DNA of 64,000 nucleotides from an uncultured bacterium (lineage in GTDB: Bacteria > Verrucomicrobiota > Lentisphaeria > Victivallales > UBA1829): positions 24,689 through 88,688 of the forward strand of contig CASEYW010000108.1 in the NCBI GenBank assembly GCA_949292215.1. The letters run 5' to 3'. Numbering within the stretch: the stretch's first letter is position 1; each line of letters starts with the position of its first letter. A program made the translations under genes and the position numbers. The notes under the pieces are model-generated. The model did no database searches. It saw nothing but the letters and a program-made list of their open reading frames with translations, and had not been told where the DNA came from. Of this stretch, positions 1 through 7,867 are shown in pieces.

Positions 1-1586
1 GGACATGTTTTTTCTCCCGGTAGGAATGGATAGTTGACCGTTTTGATTTCTTCCGTGAGTGATTCTGTGGATGTGATTTGTGTTTCCTGCTGCCGGATAT
101 CGCGTGTGAGCCAGCCCGATTTATGGATTGTCAGCAGGGAATAGGGACCGATCCAGGAGAGGGCGACAAAGTTGAAAAATCCGAACACATACGCCCAGAT
201 TGATTCCTTCTTGTTGTATTTGCATGCGTAAATGAACGAGGGAAACGTCGACCAGATTGCAATCACGAGAAATACCGTGTAAAGAAAGGTCGGTGTATCC
301 AGCGAAAGACAGTACAGCGTGCTGGAAAGAAAGAACAGCGGTGTGAACATCCAGATGCTCTGCATGATCAGATTCAGCTGCATGCCAAGAAGATTTTCAT
401 TGCGCAGATCAATTTTCCGGAATGCAAATTCCAGCATGGCGAGATTTTCCCGGATGTTGCTTCGCGCCCAGCGGATGAACATCTTGCAGAGAGGAACATA
501 GGTCACAGGCATTTCTGTGAACGCAACAGCCGTACTCTGGAAGACGACTTCGTGTCCTTCCCGCAGAAGAATGTTGGTGATGGCGCGGTCTTCACCGATA
601 TTGGCCGGCTGTCCCAGAAAGGTCTGTTCCGCCCATTCCTGAAGGAACGGGTCCAATGCGGATCGGCGGTAGGCGCTCAGGGCGCCCGGTGTGCACATCA
701 CGGAGCGGAGAACGCTCTGGGCAGACCGGATGAACTCAAAACTGAAGACAAAGTTGACATCCAGCATCCGGGGCAGGGCGCCGTCATCAAGATTCAGAAC
801 ACGGATGCTGCCGGCAACACCGCCGATTTTCGGATCCTGCACAAACGGCGATACCAGATTGCGCAGAGTGGAGGCAAGCACTTCGGAATCGCTGTCGATC
901 GTGACAAAAATTTCGCTGCCGGAGCGCAGAAGCGCCTGGTAAATTGCTTTGCGTTTCCCCATGTTGTGTTCGAGATTCAGCGCAGTGATGCGTCCTCCGG
1001 ATTCTTCGGCGCTTCGGCGGATCCACTCCCAGGTATCGTCGCGGCTGCCGTCGTTGACAGCGATGACGGAGAGCTTGTCTTTCGGGTAGTCGCTGTTGAG
1101 AATGCTTTCCAGTGCCAGGGCAATTTGACGGCCTTCATTGTATGCAGGAACAATCACGGTACAGTCCGGGAGGGATTCATCCGGAACCGGCGGGATCGGT
1201 TTGTAACGGAAATAGAGAAGAGTCTGCCAGGCGAAATAAAGAATGTTGGCGATGATCATCAGAAAGCTGATGATGATGACCCACATGTCAACCTCATCAC
1301 TGAAAAATATGACATTTGCCGTGTTTCGGGATGATATGTAGATCAGAATGAAGGCCAGAGCCACGGTGAGGAAGGAGAGAAATCGGATGCCGTTTTTCAG
1401 CTGCATTTCCCGTGTCAGACGGCGTGCTCCGGCAAGGGTTCGCTCGACGAATTCCGTCGTATCATTTCTGGCGGAGTCGAGATAGGCTTCCAGACGGTCG
1501 GCGCAGCGCCGGAGTACGTCCGAGGTCCTCCGCAGGGTCCTGAGCAGGAGCAGAAGCAGAAGTTTATTTTTGCGATGGCGAACCAT
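1..1586 (-). CDS. GT2 family membrane glycosyltransferase (3' end cut by window edge)
   Basis: About 528 residues are visible and the reading frame stays open to the left edge. The N-terminus is basic and leucine-rich, followed by two hydrophobic segments (FLSFLTVALAFILIYI and WVIIISFLMIIANILYF). Then comes a GT-A domain beginning with VIVPAYNEG, a DSDSE metal-binding motif, GEDRAIT, and a helix with MFIRWARSN, and finally several more membrane segments. This is the layout of processive NodC/hyaluronan-synthase/PgaC-type enzymes that make exopolysaccharide at the inner membrane. The usual QxxRW motif reads MFIRW here, so the Gln is replaced. The start ATG has only a weak AGGG upstream. The family is sure; the polymer made is unknown. 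Confidence 0.9.
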   Translation of the reverse strand, partial: MVRHRKNKLLLLLLLRTLRRTSDVLRRCADRLEAYLDSARNDTTEFVERTLAGARRLTREMQLKNGIRFLSFLTVALAFILIYISSRNTANVIFFSDEVDMWVIIISFLMIIANILYFAWQTLLYFRYKPIPPVPDESLPDCTVIVPAYNEGRQIALALESILNSDYPKDKLSVIAVNDGSRDDTWEWIRRSAEESGGRITALNLEHNMGKRKAIYQALLRSGSEIFVTIDSDSEVLASTLRNLVSPFVQDPKIGGVAGSIRVLNLDDGALPRMLDVNFVFSFEFIRSAQSVLRSVMCTPGALSAYRRSALDPFLQEWAEQTFLGQPANIGEDRAITNILLREGHEVVFQSTAVAFTEMPVTYVPLCKMFIRWARSNIRENLAMLEFAFRKIDLRNENLLGMQLNLIMQSIWMFTPLFFLSSTLYCLSLDTPTFLYTVFLVIAIWSTFPSFIYACKYNKKESIWAYVFGFFNFVALSWIGPYSLLTIHKSGWLTRDIRQQETQITSTESLTEEIKTVNYPFLPGEKTC

Positions 1587-1624
1587 TTGATGATGAACCC
1601 TTTTTTTTTGACAGATAAATATTT

Positions 1625-1652
1625 AAAATAGCATTGTCTCCGTTATTATCAA
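1625..1652 (-). promoter_or_regulatory. possible promoter of the glycosyltransferase gene
   Basis: On the minus strand TTGATA is followed after 16 bases by TATTTT, about 40 bases before the glycosyltransferase start. The -10 match is poor, so this is a weak call. Confidence 0.3.
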
Positions 1653-1740
1653 GTCCGTACGCTGACTTCTTTTCTGGCGGCTGCTTGAATTTCTGTTTTC
1701 CCGTCTGTATATTTCTCCGCCAAGCGATCAGGAGGTGCTT

Positions 1741-2595
1741 ATGTGGAAATGGATGACGGCTCTTTGTCTGGCGGGAAGCATCGTCTTTGCCGCAGATTCC
1801 GGTGTGTCAACGTTTGAATTCGAGGAGGGAAGCGTGACTGCAATTCAGGATGCTCCCGGCGGAATGGCTCTTTCAATCTTCAGCGGAGGGGATGCCGCTG
1901 CGATGAAACGGCGTGCATCGAAAGGCAGGATTCCAAGCTCGTTCAATGTATTTCTGATTCAGAAAAACGGAAAGCGGATTCTTGTCGATGCAGGAAACGG
2001 TGGACGGAAAGGGACTCTCATGAAGAAACTGCAGAATCTCGGGATTGCCCCGGACCAGATTGATGCCGTCCTTCTTACTCACATGCACGGCGATCATATC
2101 GGCGGACTGCTGACCGCCGACAACAAAGCCGCGTTCCCCAAAGCCGCGGTTTATATTGCTGAAAAGGAGCACGGATACTGGGCAAGACAGAAAAATTCCG
2201 CCATTGCGCAGCAGGTCTTGCGCGTGTATCGGAAACGCCTGCACGTGTTCCCGTTCAATTCCTCTGTTTCAGAAGGAATTTCCGCACGTGATGCGGTCGG
2301 TCATACTCCGGGACATACTATTTTTGAGTTCGGGAAGATCCGTTTTATCGGGGATCTCATCCACGGCGCGGCACTTCAGTTTGCGGATCCGGCGGTTTGC
2401 GCGGTATACGATATGAACCGGAATCAGGCTGTTGCTGTTCGTCGGAGGGTGCTGGAAAATGCGGCGGAAAACAAGGAGCTCCTTGCCGGAGGGCATCTGC
2501 CCTATCCCGGAATCGGAACAGTCCGGAAAAATGCGGACGGAACCATGACCTTTGTGCCGCTCCGTACAGATTCCGGAACAAAACGTCAACGCTGA
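1741..2595 (+). CDS. secreted metallo-beta-lactamase-fold hydrolase
   Basis: The 284-residue protein starts with a signal peptide (MWKWMTALCLAGSIVFAA). It carries the metallo-beta-lactamase zinc motif HMHGDH (H114, H116, D118, H119), a second ligand block GHTPGHT (H192), D205 in IGDLIH, and H252 in GGHLP. These are the zinc ligands of the lactonase/glyoxalase II-like branch, so a periplasmic ester, lactone or phosphoester hydrolase is likely; the substrate cannot be read from the sequence. AGGAGG ends five bases before the ATG. A GTG six bases upstream overlaps that ribosome binding site and was not used. The gene is monocistronic, followed by a strong terminator. Confidence 0.9.
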   Translation: MWKWMTALCLAGSIVFAADSGVSTFEFEEGSVTAIQDAPGGMALSIFSGGDAAAMKRRASKGRIPSSFNVFLIQKNGKRILVDAGNGGRKGTLMKKLQNLGIAPDQIDAVLLTHMHGDHIGGLLTADNKAAFPKAAVYIAEKEHGYWARQKNSAIAQQVLRVYRKRLHVFPFNSSVSEGISARDAVGHTPGHTIFEFGKIRFIGDLIHGAALQFADPAVCAVYDMNRNQAVAVRRRVLENAAENKELLAGGHLPYPGIGTVRKNADGTMTFVPLRTDSGTKRQR

Positions 2596-2618
2596 AATTC
2601 ACCTGTATTTTTGAAGAT

Positions 2619-2657
2619 ACCTCCTGTCCGGGATTTTCTCGGACAGGAGGTTTTTTT
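2619..2657 (+). terminator. Rho-independent terminator after the metallo-hydrolase gene
   Basis: A perfect 12-bp inverted repeat (ACCTCCTGTCCG / CGGACAGGAGGT) with a 9-base loop runs into a T tract on the plus strand. It begins about 25 bases after the stop codon. Confidence 0.92.
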
Positions 2658-2680
2658 CAGAAAATATCCGTTTCCCCCGT

Positions 2681-2709
2681 TTGAAAAAATGCTCGGAACG
2701 GAGTACGTT
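2681..2709 (+). promoter_or_regulatory. possible promoter of the Gfo/Idh/MocA gene
   Basis: TTGAAA is followed after 17 bases by TACGTT, between the preceding terminator and the oxidoreductase start. The -10 element is weak, so confidence is low. Confidence 0.3.
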
Positions 2710-2741
2710 TTGAAAAATAGAGATAGGAGAATGTCATCATC

Positions 2742-3788
2742 ATGCTGAACTGGGGGATTGCCGGAACGGGGAATATTGCACGTGCATTTGCTCTTGCGCT
2801 GCATCACGCGGAAAACTGCTGCGCCTATGGGGTCGCCGGACGGAATCCGGAGCGGACGCGGGCATTTGCTTTTGATCATAAGATTGAGCATCATTTTGAT
2901 TCGTTTGACGAGTTGTTCCGGGACCCCGGAGTGGATATTGTCTATGTTTGTTCCCCGCATCCGTTTCATGCGGAGCTGACATGCCGGGCCCTGGAGTGCG
3001 GAAAGCATGTGCTTTGCGAAAAACCAATGGCGATGACCACAGACGAACTGCATGGAATGTACGCTGCTGCGAAAGCAAACAACCGTCTTCTTCTGGAAGG
3101 CTACATGTACCGCTGCCATCCGCAGACAGCGGCGTTGCTCAAGTTGATTTCCGATGGGGTGATCGGACGGGTTCGTGCGGTGGAGGCAGCGTTTTGTTTC
3201 TCCTGCAAATTTGACCCGTCGCACCGTCTGTTTTCTCCGGAACTCGGAGGTGGAGCCGTCTGGGATGTGGGAGGATATCCGTTGTCGATGTCGAATCTGA
3301 TTGCGGCGGCTTCCAACAAGAACACGCTGTTGTCCCCTGCAAAACTGGACGCGGTGGGGATTCTTGCGGAGAACGGGGTGGATCTCCAGTCCTCCGCGAT
3401 CGCTGTATATCCGAATGAGATCATTGCCCGCATGACTGCCGGATGCGATGTCAATCAGGACAACACGCTCCGGATCTATGGAACGCGGGGGCGGATCACG
3501 GTATTCGATCCCTGGGTTTGCGATCGCAAAAATCCGCCTCTCGGACGTATTCTGCTGGAGGTTTCCGGGGAGGAGCCGGAGACCATCTGCATTCCCGCCC
3601 GTAAAACGAGTTTTGCTTATGAAGCGGAGTATTTCGCTTCGCTGGTTTCAGAGGGGGCGACAGATGCCGTATTTCCGGTCATGACTGCATCGGAGAGTCT
3701 GCTTCAGAATCATCTGCTGCAGTGCTGGGTGAACAAGATCGGCGCGGTCGGCTCCGTGAAGCAGGGGGAATTCACTTTTGAAGAGTGA
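2742..3788 (+). CDS. Gfo/Idh/MocA family NAD(P)-dependent oxidoreductase
   Basis: This 348-residue protein has the N-terminal Rossmann nucleotide-binding motif GTGNIARAF and the family motif CEKPM, whose Lys94 is the usual catalytic lysine. The C-terminal half is the alpha/beta substrate domain with GGGAVWDVGGYP. Members oxidise or reduce sugars and inositols in the cytoplasm with NAD(P); the YMYRCHPQT stretch is typical of the trans-dihydrodiol dehydrogenase/glucose-fructose oxidoreductase subgroup. There is no signal peptide. AGGAGA lies 11 bases before the ATG; an earlier ATG at 2731 is out of frame. The 3' end overlaps the convergent deacetylase gene by 17 bp. Substrate unknown. Confidence 0.9.
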   Translation: MLNWGIAGTGNIARAFALALHHAENCCAYGVAGRNPERTRAFAFDHKIEHHFDSFDELFRDPGVDIVYVCSPHPFHAELTCRALECGKHVLCEKPMAMTTDELHGMYAAAKANNRLLLEGYMYRCHPQTAALLKLISDGVIGRVRAVEAAFCFSCKFDPSHRLFSPELGGGAVWDVGGYPLSMSNLIAAASNKNTLLSPAKLDAVGILAENGVDLQSSAIAVYPNEIIARMTAGCDVNQDNTLRIYGTRGRITVFDPWVCDRKNPPLGRILLEVSGEEPETICIPARKTSFAYEAEYFASLVSEGATDAVFPVMTASESLLQNHLLQCWVNKIGAVGSVKQGEFTFEE

Positions 3789-4734
3789 ATTCCCCGGGAT
3801 AGACATCGAACAGGGAGAAGGCATCCTTCCGTTCCACTTTAACTGATTTTCCGTTCTGCGAAACGGAAATCGTTTCCGGTCCGGTATATCGGATCGTGAG
3901 CGGAATATTGACCGGTTTCCTGCATGAAGTTTTCAGTTCCGCCGTGATTCTGCGGGGGGTTGCCGACCGGATCGCAATGGTTGAGCTGTCCCGGAGCAGT
4001 TTGTACCTGGAGACATTGGCGTAGGTGTCCACCCAGAGGAGGTGCTCCCGCTGTTTCAGGTCTTTGAGGCAGGCTTCGAACATGGCGCGATCAGGGAAGG
4101 GACTCCAGCCTCCTCCCGGGACGATACCGTGAATCATCATGGCGGCGTCTTCGCCTTTTACGAGAATTTGTTCCATGTACTGTTTCCATTGTTCGAGTGT
4201 AAATTTCGGTCCGCCGCAGGCATAGCGCCACCGGGAGGCATCCAGATGATGCTCCTTGACGATTTTCTCAATTTCCGGCGTGTTTGCGCAGCCGGGATAG
4301 CAGAATGTTTCCACTTCAATTCCAAGTTTTTCCCGGAAAACGGGGATCGGATCGTTGATTTCGCGCCGGACATCCTCCATGCTTTTTTCCTTGGTGAGCT
4401 GGCAGCGGTGAGTCATGGAATGGTTGCCGATTTCATGTCCTTCTGCGAGGAACCGTTTCAGTTCGTCCCATGTGAGAAAGCCGTTCAGCGGGCGCGGCTC
4501 CTTCACCTGCGGCGGTACACGGTTTATGATGATGTAGAAGGTCCCCTTGAATCCGTACTGTTTCAGAAGGGGAAGAGCGTGAACCAGATGGTCGCGGGTG
4601 CCGTCGTCAAAGGTCAGAGAGACGGCTCCTTTTTTGTCGTCCTTGAATTTGCAGATCTGAAGCGGTGCGGCGGCTGCGTTGCAGATCAGTGCGAAGGCCG
4701 CGGATACAAAGAGCAGTTTCATTCGGCGATTCAT
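3772..4734 (-). CDS. secreted polysaccharide deacetylase (NodB-fold, CE4-like)
   Basis: The 320-residue protein has a signal peptide (MNRRMKLLFVSAAFALICNAAAA) and a NodB homology domain. LTFDDG holds the catalytic base and metal Asp (D43, D44), and HSMTH supplies the two metal-binding histidines (H105, H109). FCYPGC resembles motif 3. The enzyme probably removes acetyl groups from an exported or dietary N- or O-acetylated polysaccharide in the periplasm. A C-terminal beta-rich region of about 80 residues follows the catalytic domain. AAGGAA sits seven bases before this ATG, which is preferred over an in-frame codon 17 codons upstream because the signal peptide then starts at residue 1. It is transcribed divergently from the next gene. 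Confidence 0.9.
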   Translation of the reverse strand: MNRRMKLLFVSAAFALICNAAAAPLQICKFKDDKKGAVSLTFDDGTRDHLVHALPLLKQYGFKGTFYIIINRVPPQVKEPRPLNGFLTWDELKRFLAEGHEIGNHSMTHRCQLTKEKSMEDVRREINDPIPVFREKLGIEVETFCYPGCANTPEIEKIVKEHHLDASRWRYACGGPKFTLEQWKQYMEQILVKGEDAAMMIHGIVPGGGWSPFPDRAMFEACLKDLKQREHLLWVDTYANVSRYKLLRDSSTIAIRSATPRRITAELKTSCRKPVNIPLTIRYTGPETISVSQNGKSVKVERKDAFSLFDVYPGEFTLQK

Positions 4735-4764
4735 ATGAGAATTCCTTCTTTTATAACCTGCAAT

Positions 4765-4792
4765 ATAATAATTCGCAGAATTCATTTTTCAA
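4765..4792 (-). promoter_or_regulatory. probable promoter of the deacetylase gene
   Basis: On the minus strand TTGAAA is followed after 16 bases by TATTAT, about 30 bases before the deacetylase start codon. Confidence 0.5.
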
Positions 4793-4804
4793 TTCCGGAG
4801 GTCC

Positions 4805-4832
4805 TTGATTTTTTTCTGCGGGAGCCTATATT
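4805..4832 (+). promoter_or_regulatory. probable promoter of the secreted orphan gene
   Basis: TTGATT is followed after 16 bases by TATATT, about 70 bases before the downstream start codon. It sits back to back with the minus-strand promoter just to the left. Confidence 0.45.
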
Positions 4833-4901
4833 CTTCTTGAAGGATAGTTCCCGGGAAACTCGGGAACGGATACGATTGGAACAACAAACAGGGAGAAGTC
4901 A

Positions 4902-6581
4902 ATGAATCTTTTTCGCGTATTTCGTCCGGCCGCAGTGCTTTCCGCTTTCGTTCTGGCGTTTTCCTGCGCTGCCGCAACTCCTTATGAGGCAACGACCGCC
5001 CATCTGCAGCCCGGCGGAGAATACTATTTCTACAACAGCGGAACCCTGATTGTGGAACAGATCGACGGCATTCCGGCGGTATTCGATACGATTGGCGAAT
5101 TGTACGGTACCCGTGGAAAGAATGTCCAGAAGATCGCCTCTCATCTTCTGCCGATCCTGCTGAAAAATTCCGGAATCCGTGAGATTCAGGGTTTCGGCAA
5201 GAGTTCTGTAAAAAACGCCGATGGTTTGTACAGTGACCGTACCGTGTTTTATTGTCCGGATGCGCGGAAGAAGGGGATCGTCTGGAATCTGTCGGGCAAA
5301 GAGGATCATGAATTCGAGGTACTGAAGATGATTCCCGCTTCCGCAGGAATGTTTATGTCTGTGGACTGGGATTTCGCCGGAAATTGGCGCTTTCTCAAGG
5401 AGAGTCTTGAGAAAAACGGGGAGAAGATGGCATTGTCGCTTCTTCAGTCCATGGAACAGTCGGCGCTTGCTTCCGGCGTTGATATTCCCAAACTCCTGGA
5501 ATCCATCGACGGCAATGTGACGGTTGTGTTCGATGAAAGCCGGAATTCCCCCTCACATCTGCCTTTTACGCTGACGTATCTTCTGAAAACAAAGGACGAT
5601 TCCCTGTTTCGGCTGATAGCTTCTCTGCTTCAGAAGAGAGGAATTGCGGCGGTTGACGGAAAAATCTCGTTTCCTGCTCCGGTCAGCATCGAACTGATGC
5701 AGAAAGAGGGATATCTGGTTTGCCGGATAGGCGGAGCTGTCGATCCGTTTGACATTCGCGCGGGAAAGATTCCGGATATTACGACAGATCCGGATTTCAT
5801 CCGTTTTTCGAAGGGACTCCGGATGAAAGGGGTCTCCTGCATTTACAATTCCAAAAAGTATTTGAAGCTCATGCGCTCTTTCTCGAAACAGAACGGAAAT
5901 GCGGCGGCCGCAAAAGAAGCGGAAAAACTCTTTGTTCAGGTCTTGTCGATTGTTTCGTCCACAAACGACGGATATGTTGTATATTCGCATTCCGACAAGC
6001 CGCTCATCCCGAATTACATCGCGATGATTCCCTGTTTCCTGAGAACCATGCAGGCTAGTGTATCAAAGAAACTCTCTGCCGGTCTGCCTGCCGCCGGAAC
6101 TCATACAGAGACTTCCGTTCTCCGTTCCACAAGGAATCTGAAGCAGATCGGACTGGCTCTGGCCATGTACTCTGCGGATCACAAAGATCAGTATCCTGCC
6201 GGATATGGTGCGGAGGGGCTGCGAGTCTTGCTGCAGAACAATTATGTGCCCAACTTGCAGGTGTTCTATAATACGGAAGCCCCTGTATCGGAGAAAGAGT
6301 TTGATGCAAAGCGCATAGCGTATGTGTATTTCGGCGAAATCGGGGAGCTGAAACAGTGGCGCAGTTCTCACAGTGTCCCGGTTGTGTTTGAAAAGCCGTC
6401 TCCGGAAAAGAAGATTCTGCCGGTTCTGTTTCTGGATGGGCATGTCGAGTCTCTGACCGGATCATTCCGAAATTGTGCTGAGGTGGTGAGTGCCTTGATT
6501 CAGAAGAAATCTCTTGGGGAGCCGGACGCCGGACGTGTCCGTAAAATGGCGGAAAAGGCCGATGCTCTGCTGAAAAACTGA
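4902..6581 (+). CDS. secreted protein of unknown function with H-X9-DG-like C-terminal tail
   Basis: This 559-residue protein starts with a signal peptide that ends near LAFSCAAATP. Residues about 25-410 match no family I can name. The region after about residue 410 has the pattern of pilin-like DUF1559/H-X9-DG proteins of Planctomycetes and Lentisphaerae: STRNLKQIGLALAMYSADH, PAGYGAEGLRVLL, AYVYFGE, and the terminal VLFLDGHVESL. Those proteins normally begin with a prepilin N-methylation signal; here the module sits at the C-terminus of an otherwise unrelated exported protein. GGGAG precedes the ATG at good spacing. It is monocistronic. Function unknown; surface or periplasmic location is inferred from the signal peptide. 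Confidence 0.8.
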   Translation: MNLFRVFRPAAVLSAFVLAFSCAAATPYEATTAHLQPGGEYYFYNSGTLIVEQIDGIPAVFDTIGELYGTRGKNVQKIASHLLPILLKNSGIREIQGFGKSSVKNADGLYSDRTVFYCPDARKKGIVWNLSGKEDHEFEVLKMIPASAGMFMSVDWDFAGNWRFLKESLEKNGEKMALSLLQSMEQSALASGVDIPKLLESIDGNVTVVFDESRNSPSHLPFTLTYLLKTKDDSLFRLIASLLQKRGIAAVDGKISFPAPVSIELMQKEGYLVCRIGGAVDPFDIRAGKIPDITTDPDFIRFSKGLRMKGVSCIYNSKKYLKLMRSFSKQNGNAAAAKEAEKLFVQVLSIVSSTNDGYVVYSHSDKPLIPNYIAMIPCFLRTMQASVSKKLSAGLPAAGTHTETSVLRSTRNLKQIGLALAMYSADHKDQYPAGYGAEGLRVLLQNNYVPNLQVFYNTEAPVSEKEFDAKRIAYVYFGEIGELKQWRSSHSVPVVFEKPSPEKKILPVLFLDGHVESLTGSFRNCAEVVSALIQKKSLGEPDAGRVRKMAEKADALLKN

Positions 6582-6695
6582 TCTTTTCCGGAAGGGACCT
6601 CCATCGGTGACGGATTTTCAGGAATCTGTCTTCGGCGGAGGCCTTTCTATTTTTCAAGCTGAGGCCTGGTTTGATGAATATTTTCTATATAAAAA

Positions 6696-6766
6696 TAATG
6701 TACCATTAAAATAATTTTATTTTTTTTGCGTTTTTTGTTTGCATTTATCCAATTCGGGAATATCTT
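6696..6766 (+). promoter_or_regulatory. putative promoter and operator of the first sugar-acid operon
   Basis: A short inverted repeat TAATG-TAC-CATTA lies at 6696-6708 in a very AT-rich stretch. TTTGCA (6738-6743) is followed after 17 bases by TATCTT (6761-6766), 22 bases before the regulator start. The palindrome core ATGTAC resembles half-sites bound by AraR-type GntR/LacI chimeras, so autoregulation is a reasonable guess. Confidence 0.4.
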
Positions 6767-6787
6767 AAAAACAAAGGGAGAATTCCG

Positions 6788-7825
6788 ATGGCGAGAAACA
6801 ACATCTATCAGACCTTGATCGGCAAACTGGAGAAGGCGTTAAGCGGAATGGCGGAAGGGACTCTTCTTCCGTCGGAGCAGGAGCTGGCGGATCGGTTCGG
6901 TGTCAGCAAGCCTACGCTCCGCCGAGCCCTCGCGGAACTGGCGGCCAGAAGACTGATTGAGAAGAAAAATGGCATTGGCAGCGTGGTTGCGGGGAGTACA
7001 AAAGTGATTTCCCGCGAGCTGATTTTCCTTTGTCATGATGTTGTATTTTTTGCCGAATCCCTGAAACATTTCAGTGCTGCTGCGGCGGATCGGAATTATT
7101 TGAGTTCCATTATTCCGCTGTGCGGTGATACGGCTTCGCAGGAGCGGATCGTTGCGACGGCAATTTCGCGGAATCCTGCCGGACTGGTGGTTTATGCTGA
7201 CCCGGGGAAGAAAGCGCTGAATGCGTATTCGCATCTGGCCTCCTGCGGGATTCCGGTGCTGTTCCTGATCCGTCTGCCGGAAGGAATCCCCGGGAATCTG
7301 CTGACATTCGAGAATGCCGACGGCATCACGGGAATTGTTCTGCGATTTTACGGGGAAGGGTGCCGTCATTTCGCGTTGTATGGAAATGAGCACATCAATC
7401 CGCTTGCTGCGATTGAACGGAAACGCGGTTTTCTGGAGGGCTTGCGAAAGTGCCGCCTGAAGCTCCGGGAGGATCTGGTTTGCACACGGGAGAATTCAGA
7501 GGAGGAGCGGATGCGCTTTTTCGAACTGTTCCGGAATCCGGAGAAGCGTCCTGACGCGGTCTGCTGCCTGAACGACACCTGTGCCGGAGATTTCATTCGG
7601 ATCATGCGCAGAATGAAAATCTCTCTCGAAGGAATCCGGCTTTCCGGATTCGACCATGCTCCGCTGATCACCTTCCTGCCGCATGAGCTTCTGACGGTCG
7701 AGCCGCCGATGGCGGAACTTGGCGACTGTGCCGCCGAACTGCTGATCCGGCAGATTGAAAATCCGGTGTTCGGATTTACTCAGAAGAAACTGGCATCGAA
7801 ACTGATTTCCATCCAACCAGATTGA
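6788..7825 (+). CDS. GntR-type transcriptional regulator with LacI-like ligand domain
   Basis: The 345-residue protein has an N-terminal GntR winged helix (residues about 5-70, with LPSEQELADRFGVSKPTLRR) joined to a periplasmic-binding-protein-like sensor domain of the LacI/GalR type. This is the architecture of AraR and related sugar-responsive repressors. It is the first gene of a seven-gene plus-strand run with short gaps, so it probably controls the downstream sugar-acid genes and itself in response to a pathway sugar. GGGAG lies eight bases before the ATG. DNA binding in the cytoplasm is certain for the fold; the inducer is unknown. Confidence 0.92.
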   Translation: MARNNIYQTLIGKLEKALSGMAEGTLLPSEQELADRFGVSKPTLRRALAELAARRLIEKKNGIGSVVAGSTKVISRELIFLCHDVVFFAESLKHFSAAAADRNYLSSIIPLCGDTASQERIVATAISRNPAGLVVYADPGKKALNAYSHLASCGIPVLFLIRLPEGIPGNLLTFENADGITGIVLRFYGEGCRHFALYGNEHINPLAAIERKRGFLEGLRKCRLKLREDLVCTRENSEEERMRFFELFRNPEKRPDAVCCLNDTCAGDFIRIMRRMKISLEGIRLSGFDHAPLITFLPHELLTVEPPMAELGDCAAELLIRQIENPVFGFTQKKLASKLISIQPD

Positions 7826-7839
7826 TTTTCCAACAGCAA

Positions 7840-7855
7840 TTTTTATATATAAAAA
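7840..7855. repeat. 16-bp perfect AT palindrome between regulator and dehydratase genes
   Basis: TTTTTATATATAAAAA is a perfect palindrome 12 bases before the dehydratase ATG. It could be a second operator site or only an AT-rich spacer next to the ribosome binding site. Confidence 0.4.
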
Positions 7856-7867
7856 ACAGGAACAAAC

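Noticed and set aside
552..1334. Long plus-strand open frame
   Set aside because: It lies opposite the glycosyltransferase, whose minus-strand frame shows all GT2 motifs.
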